A stretch of DNA of 48,151 nt from Mageeibacillus sp. UBA5439 (GCA_002427505.1 DIRJ01000016.1:1-48151), one strand, 5' to 3'; positions 35,234-44,022 are shown, numbered from the stretch's first letter. The notes: a model not told the origin generated them from the letters alone. Made by a program: numbers and translations.

Positions 35234-35803
35234 TCAGAGCACTTTCTCCTTAGACTTAACAGCTAAATTCGCTGTTCGCCGCATAAGTTCGCCTTCAACC
35301 TGTGGATAGTTATCAGCTGTGCAGAACAAGGCCATTTGTTCCGTCAGGCCGGCGCGAAGCAGTATAGTGTGACTTTTTCTCTTATACTTTACTTTGCTGA
35401 CTCGCTTCCAGGGAAGAAAAACCTCCTGTCTTGATTGCGCCAGCATCCCACTGCCAACCGTAACTGCTTGGGCAGACAGTAATCCCAGCGCAATCGTCAG
35501 CCTGTTTATTATGCGGTTCCTGTCTGCCTGCCTGCTTTGTGTCCGGCAGATCACGCCGGCTTCGTCCAGAATATACTCAAGCTCATATCTGCCACGATAG
35601 ACTATCATCAGCAGGAGCCAGGTCAGGAAGAAAAGCAGGGCAATGAGGCCCAGTCCATAGAATGCATAGAGGCTGTTCGCGGATGCAAGCGCAAGTATAA
35701 GGGCAACCAGGCCAAAGGGGATCCCGATGGCCAGGCCCAACTGTTTCAATATGACTGTGTTCCTGAATATGGGAAGGCTGATCTGCCACGCAAGCTTTTC
35801 CAT
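35234..35803 (-). CDS. small membrane protein of unknown function, two TM helices
   Basis: I do not recognise a named family with confidence. The layout, two adjacent hydrophobic helices near residues 25-75 followed by a soluble domain with FLPWKRVSKVKYKRKSHTILLR, resembles YcxB-like or PH-like membrane proteins of Firmicutes. ATG 35803 is chosen because AGAGG sits 6 bases upstream; the frame extends two codons to a TTG at 35809. It is the last of three loosely spaced minus-strand genes for small membrane or zinc-ribbon proteins. Confidence 0.6.
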   Translation of the reverse strand: MEKLAWQISLPIFRNTVILKQLGLAIGIPFGLVALILALASANSLYAFYGLGLIALLFFLTWLLLMIVYRGRYELEYILDEAGVICRTQSRQADRNRIINRLTIALGLLSAQAVTVGSGMLAQSRQEVFLPWKRVSKVKYKRKSHTILLRAGLTEQMALFCTADNYPQVEGELMRRTANLAVKSKEKVL

Positions 35804-35896
35804 CCTCAACCTCTTTCCTCAGGCTGCCGGAGAGTATGTTTCCTTACAGTTTTCCCTGCTTACAGAAAGTTTACCGGCTCGGTTAAGCAGAGTTAT

Positions 35897-36655
35897 TTAT
35901 TCAACCTTTGTGCCGCATTCAGCACAGAAGATTGCCCCTTCATACATGGGAGCACCGCAGTTAGAGCAAAATCTTGCGCCTGGAAGCGGGTCTGGCTGAA
36001 CCGGTGCAGGAGACTCTTCTAGCACTGGCGTAGCTGCCTGCTGTTCTTGCATCGGGGCCGGGATCGGTGCTGCATACTGCTGCTGCACGGGTGCCGGAGC
36101 AGGCTGCGGTGCTGCATACTGTGGCTGCGGCGGAACTACCGGCTGCGGCGGAGCTGCATACTGTGGCTGCACGGGTGCCGGAGCAGGCTGCGGCGGAGCT
36201 GCATACTGTGGCTGCACCGGGGGCGCAGGCACAGTTTTTGCTTTGATGACAAAGTCTCCACTGGCAATCTTCGAGATCACGGGAAGTCCCGCATCCTTGC
36301 CGCCCAGCAACTTAAGAATGGCAATGACAGAGAAAACAACTAGAGCCAGATAGAGCAGAGTTCCCACTACTGAGCCGATTGTGGCCATAACACTGGCAAC
36401 TTTGAACAGCTTGACCCAGCCGAAAAATGTGGCCAGACCTCCGAAAATCCAGCCCATCACCAGATCTGCTAAATAATATACAATCATCAGCAGGAGGGCC
36501 TGTATCGTCTGCCTGTTCAGCCACTCATCCTTTTCTGCCAAGAGTGCAAAGCCACAAATCAGCAGCACTGCAAGCGGTTGTCTGAGCACCACGAAGGCGA
36601 AGGCGATTACCGCAATGGCGGCAAGACTTAAAGCAAATTTTCCTTTTTTCATCAT
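35897..36655 (-). CDS. membrane protein with proline-rich repeats and a C-terminal zinc ribbon
   Basis: Three or four hydrophobic helices occupy the first 120 residues. A linker follows with repeated QPQYAAPPQPAPAPV-type units (about residues 150-220). The protein ends with a double-CxxC zinc ribbon (CSNCGAPMYEGAIFCAECG). The frame is open to a GTG at 36661, but AAAAGG sits 9 bases before ATG 36655. This architecture of helices, flexible linker and zinc ribbon is common in Clostridia, and I know no function for it. The neighbour at 36772-37461 has the zinc ribbon at its N-terminus. Confidence 0.7.
   Translation of the reverse strand: MMKKGKFALSLAAIAVIAFAFVVLRQPLAVLLICGFALLAEKDEWLNRQTIQALLLMIVYYLADLVMGWIFGGLATFFGWVKLFKVASVMATIGSVVGTLLYLALVVFSVIAILKLLGGKDAGLPVISKIASGDFVIKAKTVPAPPVQPQYAAPPQPAPAPVQPQYAAPPQPVVPPQPQYAAPQPAPAPVQQQYAAPIPAPMQEQQAATPVLEESPAPVQPDPLPGARFCSNCGAPMYEGAIFCAECGTKVE
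36050..36230. repeat. short in-frame tandem repeats coding the QYAAP linker
   Basis: Units reading roughly GCTGCATACTGTGGCTGC, with GGTGCCGGAGCAGGCTGC spacers, recur four or five times. They encode QPQYAAPPQPAPAP in the protein on the minus strand. Such repeats can expand or contract by slippage. Confidence 0.6.
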
Positions 36656-36719
36656 CAACACACACCTTTTCTATTTTTATAAATGCTTTTGCCATTTGGA
36701 AAAGCTGTCTTCCTCATTT

Positions 36720-36736
36720 GTCGCAGAATCTGCGAC
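36720..36736. repeat. perfect 17-base palindrome upstream of the repeat-linker membrane gene
   Basis: GTCGCAGA-A-TCTGCGAC is an 8-1-8 inverted repeat in the gap between two zinc-ribbon genes, 65 bases before the start of the downstream one. No T-run follows on either strand, so an operator is more likely than a terminator. Confidence 0.5.
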
Positions 36737-36771
36737 GTCTTACCCTTCCGCCTCGGCCCCATCTTCCCCGC

Positions 36772-37461
36772 TCACTTGAGCAGAGGGCATTTACAGCGAA
36801 AGCAATTATCGTCCTTGATGTCGCACAATGTCCCGCAGGCATTGCAGGGAATAAACTTATCAGCACTTTTGTCGTACTTCTCATAGGACTTCAGTCCTGC
36901 GTGATGGCGAACACGGTCACCGATATTGTAATAGTTGTAGAGCACATCAGTGTTTGTCCATGTCAGCACATGCTTTTTCCCTTCATCGCTGCGAATAATG
37001 ACTGAATACTCCAGATAGTCCTCAGTGCGAACATCGCCGTCGCCATAATCACGCTGGGCAGTTTTCTTTTTGATTTTCTTGTCTTCCACCGTGCCGTCCC
37101 AGGTTTTGCTGCGTTTGCGGCCCAGGATCTGAAAAAGAGCAATCAGCAAAAACATACCGCCTATAGCTAAACCTATATAGAGCGATTCCGGGTTTTCCAT
37201 TTCCGAGCCGGCTTCGCCGTAGATATAGAAACCTACAACAGCGACAACGGCAAGAATCAAAGTAAAGATGCCTGCATAACGGTTGCTGTTCTTAACATAT
37301 TGAGAAAAGGCGGGGTCAGCAATGCGAGTTGAGAATCCTCGCATCCCCCCATACTGCGCAGGCTGTGGAGTTTCCGGCCTTTCTTGCTTAAGCTCTCCGC
37401 CACATGAGGGACAGAAGCTGCTGTTTTCGGCTAACTGGGTTCCGCAATTCCGGCAATACAT
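36772..37461 (-). CDS. zinc-ribbon membrane protein with DUF2500-like C-terminal domain
   Basis: An N-terminal zinc ribbon (YCRNCGTQL...FCPSCGGEL) is followed by two hydrophobic helices near residues 75-130. A soluble domain (YSVIIRSDEGKKHVLTW) resembles DUF2500, and a second cysteine cluster closes the protein (CNACGTLCDIKDDNCFRCKC). ATG 37461 is chosen because AAAGGAG lies 8 bases upstream; the frame is open 8 codons further without a site. The role is unknown. Confidence 0.7.
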   Translation of the reverse strand: MYCRNCGTQLAENSSFCPSCGGELKQERPETPQPAQYGGMRGFSTRIADPAFSQYVKNSNRYAGIFTLILAVVAVVGFYIYGEAGSEMENPESLYIGLAIGGMFLLIALFQILGRKRSKTWDGTVEDKKIKKKTAQRDYGDGDVRTEDYLEYSVIIRSDEGKKHVLTWTNTDVLYNYYNIGDRVRHHAGLKSYEKYDKSADKFIPCNACGTLCDIKDDNCFRCKCPLLK

Positions 37462-37703
37462 AGGCAGGTCTCCTTTCCGGGACATAGTAGACAGTCATAT
37501 TATCGGGGAAGTCAGGAAAATTAGAACCGTCTGAACGGGTAGTTTTATGAAAAATTCCCCTGTTTTTCAGTTTGCAGCTCAATTTAAATAAATTTGGCAG
37601 TAAGAAGAGAGTCTGCCAGCCCTGTGGCTATTTTTTCTGATCTTATATGCTTAATTCTACATCAAACACGGCAGTATTTTTCAATAAAATACTGACTACA
37701 GAA

Positions 37704-37737
37704 TTAAAGGGTGTTTCCGGCCGGAAACACCCTTTAA
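37704..37737 (-). terminator. 17-bp perfect inverted repeat after the FeSOD gene
   Basis: TTAAAGGGTGTTTCCGG is followed at once by its exact complement, 30 bases after the sodB stop. The T-run is only TTTAATT on the minus strand. It is best read as a terminator with weak U-tract, usable in both directions. Confidence 0.65.
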
Positions 37738-37766
37738 AGATGTCAATGATTAATTATCTGCATGCC

Positions 37767-38342
37767 CTAGTAATTTTGTGCGACGAAGTCCCAGTTGACC
37801 AGATCCCAAAACTTTTCAATGTACTGGGGACGTGCGTTGCGATAATCGACATAGTAGGCATGTTCCCAGACGTCACAGGTCAGCAGCGCTGTTTTGCCGT
37901 CTGTCATCGGTGTAGCGGCATTGCTGGTGCTGACAATTTCAAGTTTTCCGTCAGCATCCTTAACCAGCCAGGCCCAGCCCGAGCCAAAGGTTCCTGCAGC
38001 TGTAGCGGAGAATTTTTTCTTAAATTCGTCAAAGGAGCCGAAGGCTTCATCAATGGCTTTTGCTAAGTCGCCGTCGGGCTTCCCGCCGGCATCAGCTGAC
38101 AGACAGTTCCAGTAGAAAGTATGGTTCCAGACCTGGGCGGCATTATTGAAGATTCCACCGCTTGCTTTCTTAATGATATCTTCCAGGGCCATATGCTCAA
38201 ACTCGGTTCCCGCAATTAATTTGTTCAGATTTGTGACATAGGCCTGATGATGCTTGCCATAGTGATATTCAATAGTTTCCTGCGAAATAATCGGTTCCAG
38301 TGCATCTTTGGCAAAGGGCAGTTCGGGTAATTTGTGTTCCAT
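37767..38342 (-). CDS. sodB: superoxide dismutase, Fe type
   Basis: This enzyme converts superoxide to oxygen and peroxide in the cytoplasm. The metal ligands are visible in IEYHYGKHH (His27), NHTFYWN and DVWEHAYYVDY. AAQVWNHTFYW carries the glutamine that marks iron-type enzymes, whereas Mn-type proteins have glycine there. Length 191 is normal. GAAGGAG precedes the ATG. Its presence suggests that this anaerobe meets oxygen at times. A 15-base palindrome lies 31 bases upstream of the start. Confidence 0.95.
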   Translation of the reverse strand: MEHKLPELPFAKDALEPIISQETIEYHYGKHHQAYVTNLNKLIAGTEFEHMALEDIIKKASGGIFNNAAQVWNHTFYWNCLSADAGGKPDGDLAKAIDEAFGSFDEFKKKFSATAAGTFGSGWAWLVKDADGKLEIVSTSNAATPMTDGKTALLTCDVWEHAYYVDYRNARPQYIEKFWDLVNWDFVAQNY

Positions 38343-38372
38343 TGATAGACTCCTTCTTTTTTTCTGTCAGAT

Positions 38373-38387
38373 ATAAGTCTGACTTAT
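38373..38387. promoter_or_regulatory. 7-1-7 palindromic operator upstream of sodB
   Basis: ATAAGTC-T-GACTTAT is a perfect 7-1-7 inverted repeat. The spacing is that of Fur/PerR-type boxes (TTATAATnATTATAA), although the sequence differs. It lies between AT-rich promoter-like DNA and the ribosome site, and fits a peroxide or metal regulator site. Confidence 0.5.
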
Positions 38388-38490
38388 TTATTCATTCTCT
38401 TATATACTTTACAGTAAATCCGGACCTGACAATACAAACAACCCGGCATATGTTTCAAAAGTGACATTAATTTGCAGCGAAAACAATGCT

Positions 38491-39780
38491 TTATCTGGCA
38501 GCCGTTATACTGGCAAAGTTGTCCGGCCGTGCAGGTCCTGCTGCCGGCCTGTGGAGTTGATTCCAGGAGAACAGTTCCTCCGTTGCCAGGGCAACTTTAG
38601 TCACACAATTCTTGATATTCCGGGGATAAATATAATAGGTGTCATCCAGCGTTGACAGGACGATACAGTCACCGCGGGCATCATAATCGTATTCGATATG
38701 GCAGGAATACATGGTGGCGGGAGTTTTGTGCAAGGGTAAAGCCGCGACCGGCAGCTCTGATTCCAGGGTAAAGCCATTCCTATTGTGGGTCAGTCTGCCC
38801 TTGCCCAGATTAATGTAACCACGTGCGTTGGGCAAAGAATCAATATCGACCTCGTCGCTGAATTCATAGACACCATTTTCGATCTGCTTGCGCACTTCTG
38901 CCCGTTGAAACTCATACCAATCCGGCAAATGCGAGTACTCGGTCTGTCCGTTTTCTGCAGTCAGCTCGCCTAAATCAGAGAGTTTCCAGCTTTTACCACA
39001 GTGTTCACACCAGAGACGAAGTCCGGCTGAATTCATCCGGTATTCAGTCCGGCAAGCCGGGCATTGATACAGGACCTTATGCAGTCCCCTGGCGTTTTCC
39101 CGATGAGTGATCCTGATCATATTTTCTTTCTGCCAGCGATACTCATCATAGGCAAAAGCATCACGGATCCGCTGATTGATCTCATCCAGGGGCAGGCTTT
39201 TCGTCTCTTCAGCTGTCAGTATTCTCGTAAAATCAGCAGACAAAGGCAGCTTGCGTTTGGAAAGGTTCCAGCAGGGCGAACTGAGATAGTTTCCATGCAT
39301 ATTAAGCATGGCTACAGGTGCACCCAGAAAACGGGCAACCTTTCCCAGCGAATCCGGGAGTACAGCGGTTGTACCGATCTGGGAATAACGCGCTTCAGGA
39401 TAAAGAGCCAGAATATCTCCGTTATCGATCACCCGTTTCATATGCCGGATCATGGTAAGATCATGCGTAAACTTGCGTTTACAGATACCACCGACATTGC
39501 GGAGCAGCCATTCCCGCCTGATAAAGCCATCAAGCGCAACCACATAATTTGCCCGGTGAGGAAAAATCGCTGCTGTCGTGACCATGAAATCAATAAAAGC
39601 ATGGTGGGTACACAAGAGCAGATAAGGCGGTTTTAAGCCCTCGACGCCGCTGCGCTTTATTTTCAAGTGGCGCAGCCAGATATTCGGGTAACTGACCAGC
39701 CAGGTGATCGGACGCAGAAACCAACGTTGTCTGATCGGATATTTTTTCATATCAAAACGCACTAGGCCATCATTAGCCAT
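38491..39780 (-). CDS. PlsC-type acyltransferase fused to a zinc ribbon and a C-terminal beta domain
   Basis: The N-terminal half is a glycerolipid acyltransferase domain. The catalytic HxxxxD motif is HHAFID (near residues 76-81), and the acceptor-binding block, usually FPEGTRS, reads YPEARYS. A zinc ribbon follows (CPACRTEY...CEHCGKSW, near residues 240-265). A C-terminal region rich in beta strands (TMYSCHIEYDYDARGDCIVL) resembles a PH-like fold. ATG 39780 follows GGAGG by 6 bases; the frame is open 15 codons more. It may acylate lysophosphatidate or another lipid. The ribbon and beta domain may tether it to a partner. Confidence 0.8.
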   Translation of the reverse strand: MANDGLVRFDMKKYPIRQRWFLRPITWLVSYPNIWLRHLKIKRSGVEGLKPPYLLLCTHHAFIDFMVTTAAIFPHRANYVVALDGFIRREWLLRNVGGICKRKFTHDLTMIRHMKRVIDNGDILALYPEARYSQIGTTAVLPDSLGKVARFLGAPVAMLNMHGNYLSSPCWNLSKRKLPLSADFTRILTAEETKSLPLDEINQRIRDAFAYDEYRWQKENMIRITHRENARGLHKVLYQCPACRTEYRMNSAGLRLWCEHCGKSWKLSDLGELTAENGQTEYSHLPDWYEFQRAEVRKQIENGVYEFSDEVDIDSLPNARGYINLGKGRLTHNRNGFTLESELPVAALPLHKTPATMYSCHIEYDYDARGDCIVLSTLDDTYYIYPRNIKNCVTKVALATEELFSWNQLHRPAAGPARPDNFASITAAR

Positions 39781-39938
39781 TAAGTTCCTCCGCTGCAGCC
39801 GACGTTTTTTTCCGGCATTTCGCAATCGATTATAGCTCAGAGCAGAAGGAATGCCTAGATGGAATTACTATTCACTAGAAAAGCTTTATATGAAGTAGTA
39901 TGCTTATAAGTTTTGTTCTAAAACGAAAACATAAGCTA

Positions 39939-40445
39939 TTACGGAGACAGAAGAGAGGCCTCAGCACCCCTTTTTTCATTGCGGGTAAAGCGAAGATATT
40001 CAAGAACTCGTAATGTTAGTACGAATAAGCCGGAGCTAAAAAGTGCATTAGATGCACCTTTGAAAATCGGCTTCAACTTATACTCTGCAGGATTCAAGAT
40101 CACAAGGTAAAGCAACTGTGAAAACAAGATGATCAGCGCATATAGTGATGCAGGTACTCTTGTTCCGGGCTTATAGGCATGCTTGCCTTGAAAATATAAT
40201 TTCTCGATGAGCAAGCCAGCTAAAAGAATCAGGAGGAAAGGAAGCCCCAGCAAAATCGAATACTCTCTGGATTTTTCTGAATATTCCAGATAATCGATAT
40301 TCTCTGCACTGCTTTCACGCTGGCCTTCTTCGCTGATTCCAGCAACCGTTAAAGCAACTAGTATCAGGCAGCATATCAGCGAGACGATGACACTCACTAT
40401 TAGAAATGTTTTATACTGTGTCTTAATCTTTTCTGTTTGAACCAC
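39939..40445 (-). CDS. hypothetical membrane protein, four TM helices
   Basis: I do not recognise a family. Hydrophobic segments lie near residues 13-37, 62-80, 98-116 and 128-146, with an acidic loop between the first two. The likely start is GTG 40445 with AAGGA 9 bases upstream. The last residues are hydrophilic. The gap of 176 bases to the TetR gene holds no clear terminator. Confidence 0.5.
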   Translation of the reverse strand: MVQTEKIKTQYKTFLIVSVIVSLICCLILVALTVAGISEEGQRESSAENIDYLEYSEKSREYSILLGLPFLLILLAGLLIEKLYFQGKHAYKPGTRVPASLYALIILFSQLLYLVILNPAEYKLKPIFKGASNALFSSGLFVLTLRVLEYLRFTRNEKRGAEASLLSP

Positions 40446-40621
40446 GATCTTCCATCCTTACTATTAGCTGAATCAGAGGGCTTAAGAACTTATAGTCCAC
40501 TTTTTCCATTTATTGCGCCACGCCATCTAAAAAAAACGATTGTTCTACACTTAAGATAACTTTGTAAATAATCGGAGTCAGGGATTTGTCATATTGCACA
40601 ATACTGTAGCAAATGAAATGA

Positions 40622-41197
40622 TTACTCTGCATCATCCGGCCGGATGATGAAGGAACTGAGACCGTTATTTACCAGATTAACGAGCAGATCAACTCTGGCA
40701 GAAACATTTTCATTATCGTCGTCAGATTTTAAAATGAAGGTCAGGGTCAAAATAAATATTTCAACCAAAAAATCCAGCAAATCGTCCATGGTCGCCAGCT
40801 CGGTCCAGTCTTCATTCAGAAAACTCCGGTTTTTACTGATGGTTATGTCCATGCTGCGCCGCAACTGCTGACGCAGCTCTGCCTTAAATGAGTTGACGCC
40901 ATCGACTTCCATAGCCTTTTTACAAAAGTCTTTATTTTGGTAAAAATAACGAGCAATCAGTTCGAGTGCGTTTTCAGACATATTATTGCGAATCAGCTCA
41001 CGAACAAAATAGAAAAGTTCATCCTCGAGAATCGCCGCAAAAACAGCGTACTTGTCCTGAAAATAATTATAGAATGTAGCACGGAAAATACCGGCGCCAT
41101 CAGTTATATCCTTGATAGTTATATTGCTGAACTTTTTCTCCACAACAAGAGACTTAAAACTAGTAATAATCTTTTCCCTGACCGATGCTTCTTTCAC
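40622..41197 (-). CDS. TetR family transcriptional regulator
   Basis: The N-terminal helix-turn-helix is clear: ITIKDITDGAGIFRATFYNYFQDK near residues 26-49, the TetR signature. The C-terminal ligand domain is helical and diverged, with a TetR_C_7-like look (YFYQNKDFCKKAM). The start is GTG 41197 with GGAG 10 bases upstream. It is the third gene of a probable operon with two membrane protein genes, and may control them. Confidence 0.88.
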   Translation of the reverse strand: MKEASVREKIITSFKSLVVEKKFSNITIKDITDGAGIFRATFYNYFQDKYAVFAAILEDELFYFVRELIRNNMSENALELIARYFYQNKDFCKKAMEVDGVNSFKAELRQQLRRSMDITISKNRSFLNEDWTELATMDDLLDFLVEIFILTLTFILKSDDDNENVSARVDLLVNLVNNGLSSFIIRPDDAE

Positions 41198-41236
41198 GTC
41201 TCACCATCTCCACAAAGGCTCTACAGATAGTCTACA

Positions 41237-41818
41237 TCACATCACGTTAAGGGCAATATACACCAGTACCGCAGCCAGTATCAGCATGCCTCCGGCAATG
41301 TAATGCAGCAAACCGGCCTTTTCGATCCCATAATGGTAACCGATCCTGGCGCCAATAAACGAAGTCAGAACACAAACTGCAAAGATAATCAGGAGATTCC
41401 ACCAGTTTAGCGTGATACCCATCAGGCGCAGAATAAAGCCGAAAATAAGTGCATCAAAACTTAGCAACAAAGCACTTTTCAAGTGATAAGCCCGGGATTG
41501 ATGCTCGACATGGCGTTCCGACATACTCTCGCCTTTAATGCCGCGCCAGATCATGATCAGGCAACTCAAAATCAAGAGTATAATTACGATCCACAAAAAT
41601 AGTGATGGTTGCCGCTGCAAAAGGCTGTCTTCGGTGGCTGCAAAAGTAAGACTGTTGCCGAGTTTTAGCATTAATACCTGAATAATACTGTATGAAAACG
41701 CATAGCCGCTGGTCCATTGCCAGGAAAGCTGTGCCCGCTGAGCAGCGCGCAGCATAAGTATGATAAAAGTGTCTATTGATATGACAACTCCAATTAGCAC
41801 CATAATCGTTATATGCAT
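41237..41818 (-). CDS. MntP-like six-helix membrane protein, putative cation efflux
   Basis: Two related halves of three helices each are seen. The first carries ISIDTFIIL and the second LSFDALIFG, matching the paired aspartates of the MntP/DUF204 family of Mn efflux pumps. Length 193 fits that family. The loop between the halves holds ERHVEHQSRAYH, rich in histidine. Sequence outside the Asp motifs is diverged, so the ion is uncertain. It lies 4 bases after the YwaF-like gene and 39 before the TetR gene. Confidence 0.6.
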   Translation of the reverse strand: MHITIMVLIGVVISIDTFIILMLRAAQRAQLSWQWTSGYAFSYSIIQVLMLKLGNSLTFAATEDSLLQRQPSLFLWIVIILLILSCLIMIWRGIKGESMSERHVEHQSRAYHLKSALLLSFDALIFGFILRLMGITLNWWNLLIIFAVCVLTSFIGARIGYHYGIEKAGLLHYIAGGMLILAAVLVYIALNVM

Positions 41819-41822
41819 GATT

Positions 41823-42560
41823 TCACTCTTTCCAGATCAACATATTCGCAGTTTTCCAGGTCAAATAGTTAGCCAGCAAATAAGAAACTGTACACAATAG
41901 TTTATACACTTTTTGTGGCAAAACGTTAAGGAAAGAAATCTGTTCCGGCGCTTCAGTGATAAAGCCGAAGTTTCCATTTACCCGGGGGTTAATCCTATTA
42001 ACCAGCAAGAGATAGATGACTGTTATTACCGACGTCAGCAAAAGTGCGTGTAAAGTAAAAGGATGTGTTTGCTCCATCACATAAAACAAGCCTAAAAATG
42101 TGATACACACATGTCCGATGTAATAATCAAAGTGGGTAATGTGAGGAAAGAGATATGTACTAGGAGCAGAGAAAACTATAGCCAAAAAGCCGCCGTAGAT
42201 ACCGGCGAATGCTCCCCAGACCAGAATCGGCTGCCACCAGGTCATTGTTTCCGGAATGAAAAAATCAAGCACCAGAATAATAGCGGACAAATTACAGCTA
42301 TAAAGCGGTAAACGGCTGGCCGTCTGGTAATGTTTGCGGTTTAGCAGATATTTGGACAATAGATGAAGCAGCAATAATAAAGTTAAAGATATGTGGATTA
42401 CATTCTTATGTCTGATCTGCCGGAAATAATTAATGAAAAGAAACAGGCAAGTCAAAAAACCGGCGACTACAGCCCAATCCTGCCAGCGGCTGAGCCAGCG
42501 GTCATTACGGTCATCCTCCTGTCTGTACAGCAGTTCTTTTGTCTGGCTGAGTGTTGTCAT
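41823..42560 (-). CDS. YwaF-like integral membrane protein
   Basis: About six hydrophobic helices, and blocks such as LPLYSCNLSAI, HFDYYIGHVCITF and NGNFGFI, match the YwaF/TIGR02206 family of Firmicutes membrane proteins, whose function is unknown. Length 245 is typical. The start has GGAG 11 bases upstream. It opens a unit with the MntP-like and TetR genes. Confidence 0.7.
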   Translation of the reverse strand: MTTLSQTKELLYRQEDDRNDRWLSRWQDWAVVAGFLTCLFLFINYFRQIRHKNVIHISLTLLLLLHLLSKYLLNRKHYQTASRLPLYSCNLSAIILVLDFFIPETMTWWQPILVWGAFAGIYGGFLAIVFSAPSTYLFPHITHFDYYIGHVCITFLGLFYVMEQTHPFTLHALLLTSVITVIYLLLVNRINPRVNGNFGFITEAPEQISFLNVLPQKVYKLLCTVSYLLANYLTWKTANMLIWKE

Positions 42561-42641
42561 TTATCGCGCAGCTCCTTACAAGTATTGTAATTCCTGCCTA
42601 GCCTGGAGACGATATACACTTGATAGCCGGCTGTTGCAGGA

Positions 42642-42669
42642 AAGCGACAGATACTGCCGGCTGTCGCTT
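42642..42669. repeat. 9-bp inverted repeat in a divergent intergenic region
   Basis: AAGCGACAG and CTGTCGCTT pair perfectly around a 10-base loop. The element lies between the YwaF-like gene (minus) and the glycosyltransferase gene (plus). No T-run follows. GCCGGCTGT also occurs twice here (from 42626 and 42656). Confidence 0.55.
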
Positions 42670-42756
42670 AGCTCACACATAATTTTAAAAATGTCTCAGC
42701 ACCCGTAGATCTAAGACCTTTGGTGTCTGCTAAGCTTTTTCAAGGGAGGCTTTCCT

Positions 42757-43920
42757 GTGAAAATTGTATTTGTAATCGACCACTTTGACAGCTCTAATAA
42801 TGGCACATCTGTAACCGCCCGCCGCTTAGCCGAACAGCTGGAAGGCAAAGGTCACTCGGTAAAAATACTTTGCGCGGATTCGGAAGATAAGTACGGAGAG
42901 AAGATCTCAGCCTTCCGGGTTCCTTTCTTTCAGAATCTGATCGAACAACAGGGTTTCAGACTGGCAAAAGTTCCCGATGTCTCTGTCTATGAGGATGCTT
43001 TCAAAGGAGCTGATCTCATCCACTTATATGTTCCCTCCTTGTTCTGCCGCAAAGGTGCGATGGTCGCACAGGATATGGGTATCCCGTGCATTTCCGCTTT
43101 TCATGTTATGCCGCAAAATGTGACATATACTCTGGGTTTAGGTACAAACAAAACTGCCAATGAATTTCTCTATCAATTATTTTACAGGAGCTTTTACAAA
43201 AACTTTGATTACATTCATTGTCCGACGCAGATGACAGCCAATCAGCTGAAGCAGCATGGCTATAAAGCGGAACTGCGCGTAATCAGCAATGGCGTTGATC
43301 AGAAGTTTACTGCAATAGAAACGAGAAAGCCGCCGGAGCTTGAAGATAAGTATATCTTGCTTATGGTCGGTCGTCTTTCGGGAGAAAAACGTCAGGACTT
43401 ACTGGTGGAGGCAGTTAAACAAAGTAAGTATCATGACAAACTCCAGATTATTTTTGCCGGCAACGGACCCAGGAAAAAGGAACTGCAAAAACTATGTAAG
43501 AACCTGAAAAATCCGCCAATTTTCGGTTTTTATACTCAGGATGAATTGCTCAGACTTTATAATAGCTGCGATTTGTATATTCATGCGGCAGATGTCGAGG
43601 TAGAAGGTCTCTCCTGCATGGAGGCGATTGCCTGCGGAGCTGTACCGGTAATCTCCGACTCCGAACTTTCTGCAACTCACTTCTTTGCACTTCATCCCCG
43701 CAATATCTTCCGGGCCGGAGAGGCAGGCTCCCTGGCTGAGCAAATTGACTATTGGATAGAACATCCGGAAGAAAAAGCAAGTCTCAGTCTTGATTACGTC
43801 AAAAAAGGCAGTAAAATGCATGTGGACAATTATGCTGCCGCAATGGAGGACCTCTATCTGGACGCAATTTATTCCTATTTTCCTTCAGCAGACCGCGTCC
43901 GGCAATATGCCCGCAAATAA
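42757..43920 (+). CDS. GT4 family glycosyltransferase
   Basis: This is a retaining GT-B glycosyltransferase. The N-terminal acceptor domain starts MKIVFVIDHFDSSNNGTSVTARRLAEQL. The C-terminal nucleotide-sugar domain shows VGRLSGEKRQDLL and the family E-x7-E in EGLSCMEAIACG. The overall look is that of diacylglycerol glucosyltransferases and related lipid glycosyltransferases of Firmicutes, but the acceptor is not certain. The start is GTG 42757 with GGGAGG upstream. It appears to be a single-gene unit. Confidence 0.88.
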   Translation: MKIVFVIDHFDSSNNGTSVTARRLAEQLEGKGHSVKILCADSEDKYGEKISAFRVPFFQNLIEQQGFRLAKVPDVSVYEDAFKGADLIHLYVPSLFCRKGAMVAQDMGIPCISAFHVMPQNVTYTLGLGTNKTANEFLYQLFYRSFYKNFDYIHCPTQMTANQLKQHGYKAELRVISNGVDQKFTAIETRKPPELEDKYILLMVGRLSGEKRQDLLVEAVKQSKYHDKLQIIFAGNGPRKKELQKLCKNLKNPPIFGFYTQDELLRLYNSCDLYIHAADVEVEGLSCMEAIACGAVPVISDSELSATHFFALHPRNIFRAGEAGSLAEQIDYWIEHPEEKASLSLDYVKKGSKMHVDNYAAAMEDLYLDAIYSYFPSADRVRQYARK

Positions 43921-44022
43921 TCTTTTTTCAATAAAAACAGGCTCCGGACATAGCATATGTTACTGACGGCGGCATGAATGCCATCCCGGACAGTCATAAA
44001 CAGTCTAAGTAACTAAAATAAA

